Of a stretch of 64,000 nt of DNA, positions 9,314-18,427 are shown piece after piece (the stretch's first letter is position 1; the number at the start of each line of letters is the position of its first letter). Made by a program: the position numbers and the translations under genes. The DNA comes from Vagococcus zengguangii (GTDB taxonomy: Bacteria; Bacillota; Bacilli; Lactobacillales; Vagococcaceae), in contig NZ_CP039712.1 in assembly GCF_005145005.1 (NCBI RefSeq), forward strand, positions 1,333,001-1,397,000, given 5' to 3'. The notes beneath the pieces were generated by a model, which was not told where the DNA came from, did not search any database, and saw only the letters and a list, made by a program, of their open reading frames with translations.

Positions 9314-10072
9314 TTAAGATAACAACTTCTTATTGAACTTGATACTTGCCAAACTATAAAACAAGACTGTGAAGGCGATAGTAACGAAATAGCAAACTAA
9401 CGATAAGTTGTCCCCACTCGTCATTCGTGCAACATTTCCCGATAATAATTGTATAGGTGACGCCTCACGCGTGAAGGTTGGAATACTCATTAAATAGCTT
9501 AATAGGACACTTAAGGCCACAAATAATAAGCTACCGTAACCTTTTGATAAAACCGACCCAAGCATTAAGCAGCTGACTAAAAACAACGCAAAAAGGCCCA
9601 AATCCATAAGTGGTACAAATGACTGAACATCGCCAAAGGTCCCAAAAACAGGATAATTATAGAGATGTGTTACTGAAGCAGTCGTTAGTAAGGTAGCCCA
9701 AATAATTAGAGCCAAAAATAATGCCTTGCCGTTTAATACTGCTTGTTTCTTCAATCCTTTGGTAACAAGTGGCACCAACGTTTTATCACTAACTTCTTTT
9801 GTCAAAATGTCAGCAAACATAATAATCACGATAAATAAAAACATTTGCCCGACGTTTTTGTAATATTGCGTCCAGCTATCCCAAATAGTAGGCTCTGGAA
9901 TCATCGATGCCATCTGTTCATCCACTAGATTCGCGATTAGATCCGGTGTGAATTTAGCAATGATTGGATTCATAAAACCAAATAATAACGACAAAATACC
10001 AATGACCATCAGCTTTTTATTACGAAAATTCTCGATAAATTCTTTTTTCATAAAGGTAAACGTCTGTCTCAT
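9314..10072 (-). CDS. ABC transporter permease
   Basis: 252-residue ABC-2-type permease with six hydrophobic segments: one near residue 25, a loop exposed outside, then five more. The family trait EVSDKTLVPLVTKGL follows the second segment. It overlaps the end of the ATP-binding gene by 4 bases (ATGA type), so the two are translationally coupled and form one transporter. The context of an XRE regulator, a small PLDc_N protein, an ATPase and a permease is typical of self-regulated export modules in Lactobacillales. The substrate is unknown. Confidence 0.82.
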   Translation of the reverse strand: MRQTFTFMKKEFIENFRNKKLMVIGILSLLFGFMNPIIAKFTPDLIANLVDEQMASMIPEPTIWDSWTQYYKNVGQMFLFIVIIMFADILTKEVSDKTLVPLVTKGLKKQAVLNGKALFLALIIWATLLTTASVTHLYNYPVFGTFGDVQSFVPLMDLGLFALFLVSCLMLGSVLSKGYGSLLFVALSVLLSYLMSIPTFTREASPIQLLSGNVARMTSGDNLSLVCYFVTIAFTVLFYSLASIKFNKKLLS

Positions 10073-10986
10073 GCGTTCGTCTCCTCCAAGAATAGTTTTT
10101 CTAACGTTTGTTGTTCTTTAACCAATGATTCGATAGGGTAATGATGTTGAGATAATTTATCCAAGATTGCTGCTTGTGATTCAGCTGTTGTAATCATTAG
10201 CTGCTCTTGATCATGTGAAACAAGTTGCACGCCAGTTGCTGTCATTTCTTTCAAATAGGCTTCGTACGCCCACGCTTCACTAAATTTAAGTGTGTAATGA
10301 GCTTGCGTTTGGTGCTCTGCTAAAACATCTTGCAAGCGCCCTTCCCGCACCAATTTGCCATTCGCTAAAATACCAATATGATCACAAACACGTTCAATAT
10401 CACTTAAAATATGCGTTGATAAAATGACCGACATTTCTTCTTTCAACGATGCTAGTAAATCCATCACTTCTTTACGACCACGAGGATCTAGCGCTGAGGT
10501 CGGTTCGTCACAAATTAATAATAATGGTTGATTTAGTAACGCTTGAGCAATCCCTAAACGTTGCTTCATGCCACGCGAATAAGTTGAGATTTTAACTTTT
10601 TCCGTCTGAGCTAACCCGACACGTTCTAGTAACCCTTGAATTGTTAACTCTAAATTATCAGTTTTAAAGCTTGTGATGCTCGCACAAAACTGTAAATATT
10701 CTTTAGCAGTCATGTAACCATAAAAATTCGGCACATCAGGACAATAGCCTATATAGCGATTGGTCGTTTCACCCCCCGCTATCACACGTTCACCATTCAC
10801 AAAAATCTGACCCTCATCAGGCAACAGCTGACCTAATATCATATTCATGACAGTTGTTTTGCCGGCACCATTCTGACCAATTAACCCGTATATTTTGCCT
10901 TTTTTTAAGGTCAAATTAACGCCTTCGATAACCTTTTTTGGTCCGAAAGCTTTTTCTAAATGATTTATTTCTAAAATATTTGTCAT
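10069..10986 (-). CDS. ABC transporter ATP-binding protein
   Basis: 305-residue nucleotide-binding subunit. It has Walker A GQNGAGKTT near residue 37, a signature YSRGMKQRLG near 137, Walker B LLICDEPTSALD and a switch histidine in LSTHILSD, followed by about 90 residues of accessory C-terminal domain. These are the features of the drug/bacteriocin-exporter ABC-2 class. It begins one base after the stop of the small PLDc_N gene and overlaps the permease, so all are one operon read leftwards. Confidence 0.9.
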   Translation of the reverse strand: MTNILEINHLEKAFGPKKVIEGVNLTLKKGKIYGLIGQNGAGKTTVMNMILGQLLPDEGQIFVNGERVIAGGETTNRYIGYCPDVPNFYGYMTAKEYLQFCASITSFKTDNLELTIQGLLERVGLAQTEKVKISTYSRGMKQRLGIAQALLNQPLLLICDEPTSALDPRGRKEVMDLLASLKEEMSVILSTHILSDIERVCDHIGILANGKLVREGRLQDVLAEHQTQAHYTLKFSEAWAYEAYLKEMTATGVQLVSHDQEQLMITTAESQAAILDKLSQHHYPIESLVKEQQTLEKLFLEETNA

Positions 10987-10987
10987 G

Positions 10988-11179
10988 TTACTCGTCCCTT
11001 TCTAGTACAAAGAATAAAATAGGACCGACCAACTGGCCTAATATCACGATAAATAACCAAATCCATTTGCTAAGGTATTTAAAATGTTGTTTTTTTAATA
11101 CTGACAGTACCGCAATAATCATTAAACCGAATTGTAAAATAATTAAGGGTAAAAATAATAAAAAGTTAGTCATTGACAT
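10988..11179 (-). CDS. Small membrane protein with a PLDc N-terminal-type domain
   Basis: 63 residues with two transmembrane helices and the family block WLFIVILGQLVGPILFFVLER, seen at the N-terminus of cardiolipin synthases and as free-standing small proteins next to ABC transporters. The ATG at 11179 follows AGGTGG by about 10 bases and overlaps the end of the upstream regulator frame. Its role in the export module is unknown. Confidence 0.75.
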   Translation of the reverse strand: MSMTNFLLFLPLIILQFGLMIIAVLSVLKKQHFKYLSKWIWLFIVILGQLVGPILFFVLERDE

Positions 11180-12270
11180 GAGTGGCTCGCCACCTTTCTA
11201 AACGTGTAATAAGTTGTTGATAAACTGTTTCTTCGGCTAAATCACTAGCTAAACGCGGATCTTTTAGTAAGGCGACTAATTGATTAGCTAAAACCCCTTC
11301 ATTGACGGGCATTTCTTTTCCCTCGTCTAACCCTTGAAGCCAATCATCAATTAAATCAAACAAATGATTACCTGATAGACGAATCGGATAGTCCGCTTGT
11401 TCAATCATGCTGACATAGTTTTCAAGCTCAACTAGAGCAAGATCAGCTTGCTTAAATTCCAGAAATTTTAGAGCCATATCGGCATAACCGTTTAATAGCA
11501 CACCAGGATGAAAGTCTCTCAGTTCAAATAGCTCAATAATACTATCCGTTATCCCTTTCAAATAAGTAAAACGTTGATAGTCCTCCTCATACACTGCTAA
11601 TTTTTCAAAATTACCGTATAAGTTCAACATAAATTGATAAGCCATTTTTTGAAGTAAGAGTTTCGCTTCATCAACCTCTCCTGACATCATCAAGGCTTGC
11701 GCCAAAATCGGCTGAGTCATGTACAATAATTGATTATCTTCTTCACTTTCTGCAATCACCTTTTGCGGTTCACCATGCATTAAATGACAACTCGGCCTTT
11801 AGTGCCGCTGCTTTAGCCGTTTCTTGTGCGCTTGCCGTTTTTTCAATCACAATATCTAAATACGCACGACACCAATTGACCGCTTCATTGACATGCTCAG
11901 GTTGTCGTTCGATTTGGAGATGATTAATCACGACTAAGCAATTAGATAATAACATTTTCGTTTCATTCAGATAGGCAAGTGATTCTGTTCTAATTCGACA
12001 AAAGGTCGGATAGAAACCTTGTTGAAGAAATGCCTTGCCCCAATTTTTATAAGAGTCATTGACGGCCGCTTGTGAAATTTCTTGGCTTTCAAATAGGTCA
12101 TCAATCGTACAGCCGTAAAAATTAGCAATCACTGGTAATAAACTTATATCAGGAAAGGAGGCTCCTGTTTCCCATTTAGAAATCGCTCCCTTACTAATCC
12201 CCAAAATCGTCGCTAATTTTTCTTGTGTTAAGCCTTTTTCTAGACGTAGCTGCTTTAATTTATGGTTCAT
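11166..12270 (-). pseudogene. XRE-family regulator of the ABC operon, split by a frameshift
   Basis: The 5' part (12270-11770) encodes an N-terminal HTH (LKQLRLEKGLTQEKLATILGISKGAISKWETG) and then a helical region ending ELSFNAW-stop. The 3' part continues in another frame from MHGEPQKVIAESEE to the stop at 11166. Related Lactobacillales regulators, as I remember them, are one chain of about 370 residues with ELxF..MxGEPQxVI running through, so a gain of one base or loss of two near 11775-11785 broke this one. The halves overlap by 11 bases, so re-initiation at the second ATG could still make both pieces. ATG 12270 is preferred to the GTG at 12279. Confidence 0.75.
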
Positions 12271-12345
12271 CGCTCTCACCTCTTATTCATCATACCCTAA
12301 ATATAACATAGTGCCTAACGAATATTAGTTTACTTATAGTAGGAT

Positions 12346-12366
12346 TTGTCTACTAATAGTAGACAA
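12346..12366. promoter_or_regulatory. 21-bp perfect palindrome, likely operator of the XRE regulator
   Basis: Arms TTGTCTACTA and TAGTAGACAA flank one central base, and another TATAGTAG lies just before at 12336-12343. The site is about 75 bases upstream of the regulator start. A dyad there is the usual autoregulatory operator of XRE proteins. The assignment is inference. Confidence 0.55.
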
Positions 12367-12416
12367 CGTTCCAAGATTTTTCAATCCTTCACCACTAACT
12401 ACACGAGCGCCCAAAA

Positions 12417-12459
12417 AACCTTTACCGTATCCGAAATATATTCCGATACGGTAAAGGTT
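12417..12459 (-). terminator. Second of two tandem hairpins after the CsbD gene
   Basis: AACCTTTACCGTATC pairs with GATACGGTAAAGGTT. On the minus strand it is followed by six Ts, so it terminates leftward transcription from the stress genes. Confidence 0.75.
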
Positions 12460-12484
12460 AAAATAATATATCAAATTAACATAA

Positions 12485-12521
12485 ACCCCCTTTGGAAACT
12501 AAGTTAGTTTCCAAAGGGGGT
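12485..12521 (-). terminator. First hairpin directly 3' of the CsbD gene
   Basis: ACCCCCTTTGGAAACTAA pairs with TTAGTTTCCAAAGGGGGT. It has only a short T-run, so it may stabilise the mRNA end rather than terminate alone. Confidence 0.65.
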
Positions 12522-12525
12522 TGAA

Positions 12526-12708
12526 TTATTTCTCTAATTTATCTTTAACTTCTTCTACTTTATCTTTAGCATCAGCGGCTACTTCTTTCACCTTGCCGAT
12601 TGCTTGGTCAACTAGACCTTCAGCTTTTTGTTTGTTATTACCAGTTACTTCTCCAGCTACTTCTTTAGCTTTACCTTTAATTTTATCGCCTGTACCTCTA
12701 TCTGCCAT
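12526..12708 (-). CDS. CsbD-like stress protein
   Basis: 60-residue, highly charged, alanine/lysine/glutamate-rich helical protein with the CsbD pattern DKIKGKAKEVAGEVTGNNKQKAEGLVDQAIGK. CsbD proteins are abundant general-stress proteins of unknown biochemistry. It lies 24 bases behind a GlsB/YeaQ-type membrane protein, so the two are probably one stress operon. Two hairpins follow. Confidence 0.9.
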   Translation of the reverse strand: MADRGTGDKIKGKAKEVAGEVTGNNKQKAEGLVDQAIGKVKEVAADAKDKVEEVKDKLEK

Positions 12709-12732
12709 GATAATTCCTACTCTTATCTTTAA

Positions 12733-12975
12733 CTATTTGCGACCTGTTAGCAACGACACAACTGCAACTAAAATGACTGCTCCTGCTATTGAAGGTACAA
12801 GGGCCATTCCTGCTAATGACGGTCCCCAACTACCTAAGATAGATTGCCCAATTGATGAACCTATCAATCCAGCAATAATATTTGCAATCCAGCCCATTGA
12901 TGAGCCCTTGTTTGTGATAGCTCCAGCTACTGCCCCAATTATACCACCTACAATTAATGACCAAATAAGTCCCAT
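12733..12975 (-). CDS. GlsB/YeaQ/YmgE-family stress membrane protein
   Basis: 80 residues, three hydrophobic glycine-rich segments and the family motif GGIIGAVAGAI ... GWIANIIAGLIGSSIGQ ... GSWGPSLAGM. Members are small envelope stress proteins, often beside CsbD or Asp23/Gls24 genes. AAGGAGGCAAAGAAG precedes the ATG. It is the first gene of the CsbD operon. The 270 bases upstream, shared with the divergent gene at 13246, carry the promoter regions. Confidence 0.88.
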   Translation of the reverse strand: MGLIWSLIVGGIIGAVAGAITNKGSSMGWIANIIAGLIGSSIGQSILGSWGPSLAGMALVPSIAGAVILVAVVSLLTGRK

Positions 12976-13187
12976 CTTCTTTGCCTCCTTGTTAATTGAT
13001 CACGTGACATACACTTGACGTTATACAACATTTATATAATATAATTTTAAACCGACTAATACTGAAAATGCAAGCGAAAGAGCTTACATCTCTAAACAGT
13101 TTATATCAAAAAATAACTTTAGAATAATATCACGTCATAAAATGTGACAATAAGTGACAAAAAAAGTTACTAACTAATATATAAACT

Positions 13188-13216
13188 TGTGACCTATCTA
13201 TAGATTTGTTAAGATA
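13188..13216 (+). promoter_or_regulatory. Promoter of the 164-residue unknown gene
   Basis: -35 TTGTGA, 17-base spacer and -10 TAAGAT end 29 bases before the start codon. Two upstream copies of (T/A)GTGACA are unexplained. Confidence 0.5.
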
Positions 13217-13245
13217 CGTCTAGCACAGCTAAAGGGGGCGCTACT

Positions 13246-13740
13246 ATGAACCACTCAATAATCGAATTATATTTATCAATGAACGACCTAGACAAAGATG
13301 AATTACTCGTACTAATGAACCTGACTGACGATGAGTTAGATAGATACGATACACTATCGTTCTTTGATTTACCTGTTAAGCTTATTCATGGTTTAGCAGT
13401 CTTAAGCAATCGTCAAATCGGCGATGTCATGAACGAATTAGAGATGATGTATTTCTCACAAGATAAATTGCGCGGATTCGGATTTCTCTTACAACGCCAC
13501 AATGTCTCATTTCCTGATTTAGAATTTGCACTCTACACTAATATTCAAGAAGCCGAAGATTTAGGCATCGCCGTTCTTCCCTTTATTCCAAATCTAATTA
13601 AACACAGAGACTTAACCATTACAGAAGCCATCGAAAAAGAAATGGAACAAGCTATTAAATTATTGAATGCAAAAATTAATGCGACAGGTGTCAATTATCT
13701 TGATGAATTTGATAAAACAGATTTTGATCCCAATGACTAA
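13246..13740 (+). CDS. Unknown protein, 164 residues
   Basis: I do not recognise this family. The product is acidic and mostly helical, rich in L, D and E, without cysteines, signal peptide or membrane segment. It reads like a cytosolic helical protein with an N-terminal part that could be HTH-like (LDKDELLVLMNLTDDELDRYDTLSFFDLP) and a C-terminal KEMEQAIKLLNAKINATG helix. It has a good ribosome-binding site (AAAGGGGG, 7 bases), a promoter and its own terminator, so it is a real single gene. Confidence 0.75.
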   Translation: MNHSIIELYLSMNDLDKDELLVLMNLTDDELDRYDTLSFFDLPVKLIHGLAVLSNRQIGDVMNELEMMYFSQDKLRGFGFLLQRHNVSFPDLEFALYTNIQEAEDLGIAVLPFIPNLIKHRDLTITEAIEKEMEQAIKLLNAKINATGVNYLDEFDKTDFDPND

Positions 13741-13757
13741 AACTATCTTTGATTAAT

Positions 13758-13797
13758 AAACAAGACTGATGAAGGGAATGCCTCATCAGTCTTGTTT
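13758..13797. terminator. Bidirectional terminator between the unknown gene and nifJ
   Basis: AAACAAGACTGATGA pairs with TCATCAGTCTTGTTT between the converging genes. Confidence 0.85.
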
Positions 13798-13873
13798 ATT
13801 ATGGCGCTTGATTGTAAGTCATGAGTAACTTCAAACAAGCAATACTGGGTATCTTCTTTAAAGTTTTATCACA

Positions 13874-16800
13874 CTACTTACCTTTCTTCATTGACGCTAG
13901 ACGTTCATAATTTTCAGTTCTAACCTTCATATCTTCTTTTGTATTCTCATACATTTCTTCAACCACATGTTCATCATGCTTAATGTTTATTAATGAAGAG
14001 AAGCGTGTTTGTTTTGCTAAGAATTCAGGAATTAGATCAAAGTCTGCTTTTTTAAAGTCAACTCTCATTGGATCCTTTCCTTTTTGTGTTAAACGTGGGT
14101 CGTAACGATACAATTGCCAGTAACCTGATTCAACCGCTTCTTGCGCACTTAAGTTGGCTTGACTCATCCCGCCTTTGATCCCGTGGTTAATACATGGCGT
14201 GTAACCGATAATTAATGACGGCCCTGGATAAGATTCAGCCTCAGCAATTGCTTTAATGGCTTGGTTTGGATTTGCATTGATGGCAATTTGGGCAACATAG
14301 ACATTGCCATACGTTGCTGCAATCATCCCTAAATCTTTCTTCGTTGTTTTCTTACCAGAAGCAGCGAATTTTGCAATCGCTGATTGTGGCGTTGCTTTAG
14401 ATGTTTGACCACCAGTATTGGCATATAACTCGTTATCCATTACTAGAATGTTGATGTCTTCACCAGATGCTAAGACATGATCAATACCACCGAAGCCAAT
14501 GTCATACGCCCAACCGTCACCGCCGATTAACCACTGGCTAGGTTTCACAAACATGTCTTCGTGTTTCAGTAATTCTGCAAACTCAGGAGCGGTTTCTTGT
14601 TTCAAGGCTTCAGCTAAGTGAGTCGCGCGTTGACGAGTTCCTTGACCTTCTTCAAAATGTTCCAACCATTCATTCATAATTTGTCGTGTTTCTTCGCTAC
14701 CTTGTCCACTTTCAAGTAATTCATGAACTTTGTTAGCAACGCGATGACGTTTCATTTGATTAGCAATGTGCATCCCATATCCAAACTCGGCGTTATCTTC
14801 AAATAATGAGTTACTCCATGCCGGACCTTGGCCTAAATGGTTAGTCGTATATGGGACTGAAGGTGCCGATGCGCCCCAAATTGACGAACAGCCTGTTGTA
14901 TTCGCAATCATCATGCGATCTCCGTACAATTGTGTTAATAATTTAACGTAAGGCGTTTCCCCACACCCAGAACAAGCACCAGAGAATTCTAATAATGGTT
15001 GTTCAAACTGAGAACCTTTAACTGATTCTTTTTTCAATTTATTTTCTTTATGTTTTAAGGTCATTGAGAAAGCCCAATTAATCGCTTCTTCACGTTGTTC
15101 TTCATAAGGTTGCATGACTAATGCTTTTTGCTTAGCCGGACAAACATCTACACATAAACCACAACCTGTACAGTCTTCAACTGATACTTGAATACGGTAA
15201 TTCATGCCGTCTTTTTTGAAGTCACGAGTAATGTAGCCTTCTGGTGCTGCTTCTGTTTCTTCTTCGTCTAATAAGAAAGGACGAATCGCAGCATGTGGAC
15301 AAATAAAGGCACATTCATTACACATCGTACAAGCTTCAGGTTGCCATTCCGGTACTTCTAACGCAATACCGCGTTTCTCATAAGCGGACGTACCGTGTGG
15401 GATTGTCCCACCCAACATCCCGTTTTCAATTAAGTCATTCACTGATAATTTATCGCCTTCTTGACGATCTATCGGTTGTAAAATATTAAAAATGAATTTT
15501 GGCAAGTTAGGATTTTGCTCACGATCCTCATTTACTTCGATTGTCGCCCAATCTTCCGGTACCTCAATCTTGTGCAAGTGGTCAAATGTTTGATCGATTA
15601 AACGCCAGTTAGCTTCTACAATTTCACGCGATTTTTTACCATAAGCAGCATCTATTTCTTCGCGTAAATATGGTAAAAATTCTTCTCGAGGCATCAGTTT
15701 TGTCACCTCGAAAAAGGCAGCGGACATAACCGTATTAATACGGCGTCCTAAACCTTCTGCCTGTGCTAGCGCCATCGCGTTAATAATATAGAAATTAATG
15801 TGATGTTCACTGATATAGCGTTTTAATTTTTTTGGCAATAATTTAAGCACTTTTTCTTCATCCCACACGGTGTTTAACAAGAAAGTCCCGCCATCTTTTA
15901 GTCCTTTAATTAAGTCATATTTATGCAAGTAGGCAGCGTTATGACAGCCAACAAAGTCTGGATGCTCTACTAAATAGATGGAATCAATTGGCTCATCACC
16001 AAAACGAATATGAGAAACTGTTAAACCACCTGATTTTTTAGAGTCATACGAGAAGTAGGCTTGCGCGTATTTATCGGTATGGTTCCCGATAATTTTAATA
16101 GCTTGTTTATTAGCTCCAACCGTGCCATCAGATCCGAAGCCCCAGAATTTCGCTTGGAAAGTTCCTTCAGGTGTTAAATCTAACATTGGCGTTAATGGTA
16201 ATGATAAATTTGTCACGTCATCTTTAATACCAATCGTGAAGCGTTGTTTCATTTCAGCAACCGGTAAACGTAAATGATCGTAGACAGAGACAATATGGTT
16301 GGGTGTCACATCTTTAGAGCCTATGCCGTAACGACCACCAATAACGATTGGACGATTTTCATGACGATATAGGACACTTTGAACATCTAATAATAACGGC
16401 TCACCATCAGAACCTGGCTCTTTCGTACGGTCTAGCACTGCAATACGTTCAACTGTTTCAGGTAAATGAGCTAATAAATTCTCTGCTGGAAATGGTCGAT
16501 ATAAGTGAATCACGATATGTCCGACTTTACGTCCTTGTGCATTTAGATAGTCAACTGTTTGACGAATCGTAGGCGTTACCGATCCCATCGAAATAATCAC
16601 TTCAGTTGCTTCAGGATCACCATAATAAGCAGTTAAATCATAGTTAGTGCCACGTAATTGGTTAATTTCACCCATATATTTTTGGACGATTCCTGGAATT
16701 TCATCATAATAACGGTTCACTGTTTCGCGTGATTGGAAATAAATATCTGGGTTTTGAGCAGTTCCTGAGACAGTTGGATGATTAGGATTCATTCCGCGTT

Positions 16801-17410
16801 TACGGAATCGTTCTAAAGCATCTTCATCTAACAACTTGCCCAACTCATCATATTCTAAAACTTCAACTTTTTGAATTTCATGACTCGTTCTAAACCCATC
16901 AAAGAAGTTAATAAATGGTAAGCTTCCCTCGATACTTGCCAAATGAGCAACTGCTGACAAGTCCATGACTTCTTGGACACTGCCTTCAGCTAACATCGCA
17001 AAACCCGTTTGGCGTGTCGCCATCACGTCACTATGATCGCCAAAAATACTTAAGGCATTCGTCGCAATCGCACGCGCGGACACATGGAAAACAGTCGGCA
17101 ATAACTCACCGGCAATCTTGAACATATTAGGAATCATTAATAATAATCCTTGAGAAGCCGTATACGTTGTCGTTAAGGCACCAGTTTTTAATGAACCGTG
17201 AACGGTACCCGCAGCTCCTGCTTCCGATTGTAGTTCAACAACTTTTACTGGATCTCCAAAAATATTTTTTTGACCCTTACTTGACCAATCGTCCACCACT
17301 TCTGCCATGGTAGAACTTGGTGTAATGGGATAAATTGCTGCAACTTCCGTGAACGCATAAGAAATATAAGCAGCTGCTGTGTTACCATCCATTGTTTTCG
17401 TTTTTCTCAT
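13874..17410 (-). CDS. nifJ: Pyruvate:ferredoxin (flavodoxin) oxidoreductase
   Basis: Oxidises pyruvate with CoA to acetyl-CoA and CO2, passing electrons to ferredoxin or flavodoxin; cytosolic and oxygen-sensitive. It is one 1178-residue chain, the normal bacterial PFOR length. The domains are: the pyrimidine-binding domain with YPITPSSTMAE at the start; domains II-III; two [4Fe-4S] ferredoxin motifs (CTMCNECAFICP near 691, CTGCGLCVDVCP near 750); cluster cysteines in CSGCGE; and the TPP domain with GDGWAYDIGFGG near 960. ATG 17410 is preferred because AAAAGGA is 9 bases upstream, against 3 for 17416. A cre-like site and a Rex-like half site in the promoter suggest carbon and redox control. 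Confidence 0.96.
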   Translation of the reverse strand: MRKTKTMDGNTAAAYISYAFTEVAAIYPITPSSTMAEVVDDWSSKGQKNIFGDPVKVVELQSEAGAAGTVHGSLKTGALTTTYTASQGLLLMIPNMFKIAGELLPTVFHVSARAIATNALSIFGDHSDVMATRQTGFAMLAEGSVQEVMDLSAVAHLASIEGSLPFINFFDGFRTSHEIQKVEVLEYDELGKLLDEDALERFRKRGMNPNHPTVSGTAQNPDIYFQSRETVNRYYDEIPGIVQKYMGEINQLRGTNYDLTAYYGDPEATEVIISMGSVTPTIRQTVDYLNAQGRKVGHIVIHLYRPFPAENLLAHLPETVERIAVLDRTKEPGSDGEPLLLDVQSVLYRHENRPIVIGGRYGIGSKDVTPNHIVSVYDHLRLPVAEMKQRFTIGIKDDVTNLSLPLTPMLDLTPEGTFQAKFWGFGSDGTVGANKQAIKIIGNHTDKYAQAYFSYDSKKSGGLTVSHIRFGDEPIDSIYLVEHPDFVGCHNAAYLHKYDLIKGLKDGGTFLLNTVWDEEKVLKLLPKKLKRYISEHHINFYIINAMALAQAEGLGRRINTVMSAAFFEVTKLMPREEFLPYLREEIDAAYGKKSREIVEANWRLIDQTFDHLHKIEVPEDWATIEVNEDREQNPNLPKFIFNILQPIDRQEGDKLSVNDLIENGMLGGTIPHGTSAYEKRGIALEVPEWQPEACTMCNECAFICPHAAIRPFLLDEEETEAAPEGYITRDFKKDGMNYRIQVSVEDCTGCGLCVDVCPAKQKALVMQPYEEQREEAINWAFSMTLKHKENKLKKESVKGSQFEQPLLEFSGACSGCGETPYVKLLTQLYGDRMMIANTTGCSSIWGASAPSVPYTTNHLGQGPAWSNSLFEDNAEFGYGMHIANQMKRHRVANKVHELLESGQGSEETRQIMNEWLEHFEEGQGTRQRATHLAEALKQETAPEFAELLKHEDMFVKPSQWLIGGDGWAYDIGFGGIDHVLASGEDINILVMDNELYANTGGQTSKATPQSAIAKFAASGKKTTKKDLGMIAATYGNVYVAQIAINANPNQAIKAIAEAESYPGPSLIIGYTPCINHGIKGGMSQANLSAQEAVESGYWQLYRYDPRLTQKGKDPMRVDFKKADFDLIPEFLAKQTRFSSLINIKHDEHVVEEMYENTKEDMKVRTENYERLASMKKGK

Positions 17411-17553
17411 TGTCATCGTTCCTTTTCAAGTGATTTTAACCCAAGAATCTTGTATTTTATTACTAGTTCTGTATTTCACTAATCAATCTAGTCTTCCTTT
17501 ATAAAATAGACTAACCATCGAATCGAAATTGATGTTACCATTATCCATTTATT

Positions 17554-17567
17554 AGAAAACGCTTTCA
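17554..17567 (-). promoter_or_regulatory. Candidate cre (CcpA) site in the nifJ leader
   Basis: AGAAAACGCTTTCA differs from the ideal TGAAAACGCTTTCA only in the first base. It sits a few bases downstream of the expected nifJ transcription start, a roadblock position. Confidence 0.6.
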
Positions 17568-17578
17568 AACATATCTTC

Positions 17579-17607
17579 ATTGTAACAAATTATCCGTTTA
17601 TTGTGAA
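17579..17607 (-). promoter_or_regulatory. nifJ promoter with a Rex-like half site
   Basis: Minus-strand -35 TTCACA (17602-17607), 17-base spacer and -10 TACAAT (17579-17584). The -35 is embedded in ATTCACAATAA, resembling half of the Rex (NADH/NAD+ sensor) consensus TTGTGAAnnnnTTCACAA; the other half is weak. Confidence 0.5.
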
Positions 17608-17672
17608 TGAAAAATCAAACTTTTATATGGGGACTATTTTCAATAATTTATATTCTACAATGATTAAAACAT

Positions 17673-17705
17673 AAAAAAATAGGATCACTTTTTCAGTCAT
17701 CCTAT
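17673..17705 (-). terminator. Terminator of the small membrane-protein region
   Basis: On the minus strand ATAGGATGACT pairs with AGTGATCCTAT and is followed by seven Ts. It ends transcription coming from the 108-residue gene. Confidence 0.65.
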
Positions 17706-17715
17706 CCTTTATTAT

Positions 17716-17878
17716 CCTACTGATTAATGTGAGAGCCTGTGTTTATATGTGCAAAATCGTCTTTAGCTAGATCCTTCTTATAGGCTATACCTCTAAAAAA
17801 TACGTCACCAAAAAATAGTTTTCTAATGTCTACCAAGCTTTCTGCAAATTTATCCAATTCCAGATAAGCTTGATACTA
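17716..17878 (-). pseudogene. Coding-like remnant without a start
   Basis: An open minus-strand frame of about 52 codons overlaps the 3' end of the 108-residue gene. It reads YQAYLELDKFAESLVDIRK, continues LFFGDVFFRGIAYKK and ends HINTGSHINQ-stop. It has no start codon or ribosome-binding site, and an upstream TAG bounds it. The composition is protein-like and it is followed by a terminator, so it may be the tail of a lost gene. I do not recognise the family. Confidence 0.3.
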
Positions 17879-18176
17879 TAATAAACGTTGTCCACAAAGC
17901 ACTAATTATTAATAAAACACCTGAACTTATGCCAATAGCTAATGAGTAATATGTTCGATATTTTTTAGTAAAAGTAGCACCTATTAAAATTAGACTTACC
18001 AAAAAAATTAACAACGTTATGACAACGGCTAGCCAAAACCAAATTAATCCATTTCCCAAATAAGAAATTTTTTTTAGTAGTTCATAAATAACAAATAATA
18101 ACATTGAACACACGAGAAATAATAAAAACATTTTGTGTGTTTTCTTTGAAATCCCCATAAAATCAGCTACTTTCAC
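17850..18176 (-). CDS. Unknown small membrane protein, 108 residues
   Basis: Three strong hydrophobic segments (about residues 17-35, 43-66 and 78-102) separated by short basic loops (KKTHK, KKISYL, TKKYRTYY). There is no family I recognise. The ribosome-binding site is weak. It lies between nifJ and an IS30 remnant, in an AT-rich zone that looks like the edge of an accessory region. The gene may be real or the residue of a larger one. Confidence 0.45.
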   Translation of the reverse strand: MKVADFMGISKKTHKMFLLFLVCSMLLFVIYELLKKISYLGNGLIWFWLAVVITLLIFLVSLILIGATFTKKYRTYYSLAIGISSGVLLIISALWTTFIIVSSLSGIG

Positions 18177-18427
18177 AATATTTCAAACTTAAAAAACTTC
18201 TTCTTTCATCTATAATAATGATAATCAATAAAAAAAGAATACTTTACGCACCTATAATAAACTATTCCAAATAGTTCTTCCATTAACTTTGTGAGTCAAC
18301 AGAACCCATATTACCAAGATACTCAAACTTATAATAGATTGCTTAACAACGTATAAAGTAATAATAACTACTCAATAGATTTTCATTATACTCCTAATCA
18401 TAAGAAAATCTATGTTTTTAAATGTAT

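Noticed and set aside
10988-11179. Calling the small protein a bacteriocin immunity protein
   Set aside because: The two-helix PLDc_N pattern is clear, and nothing nearby encodes a bacteriocin precursor.
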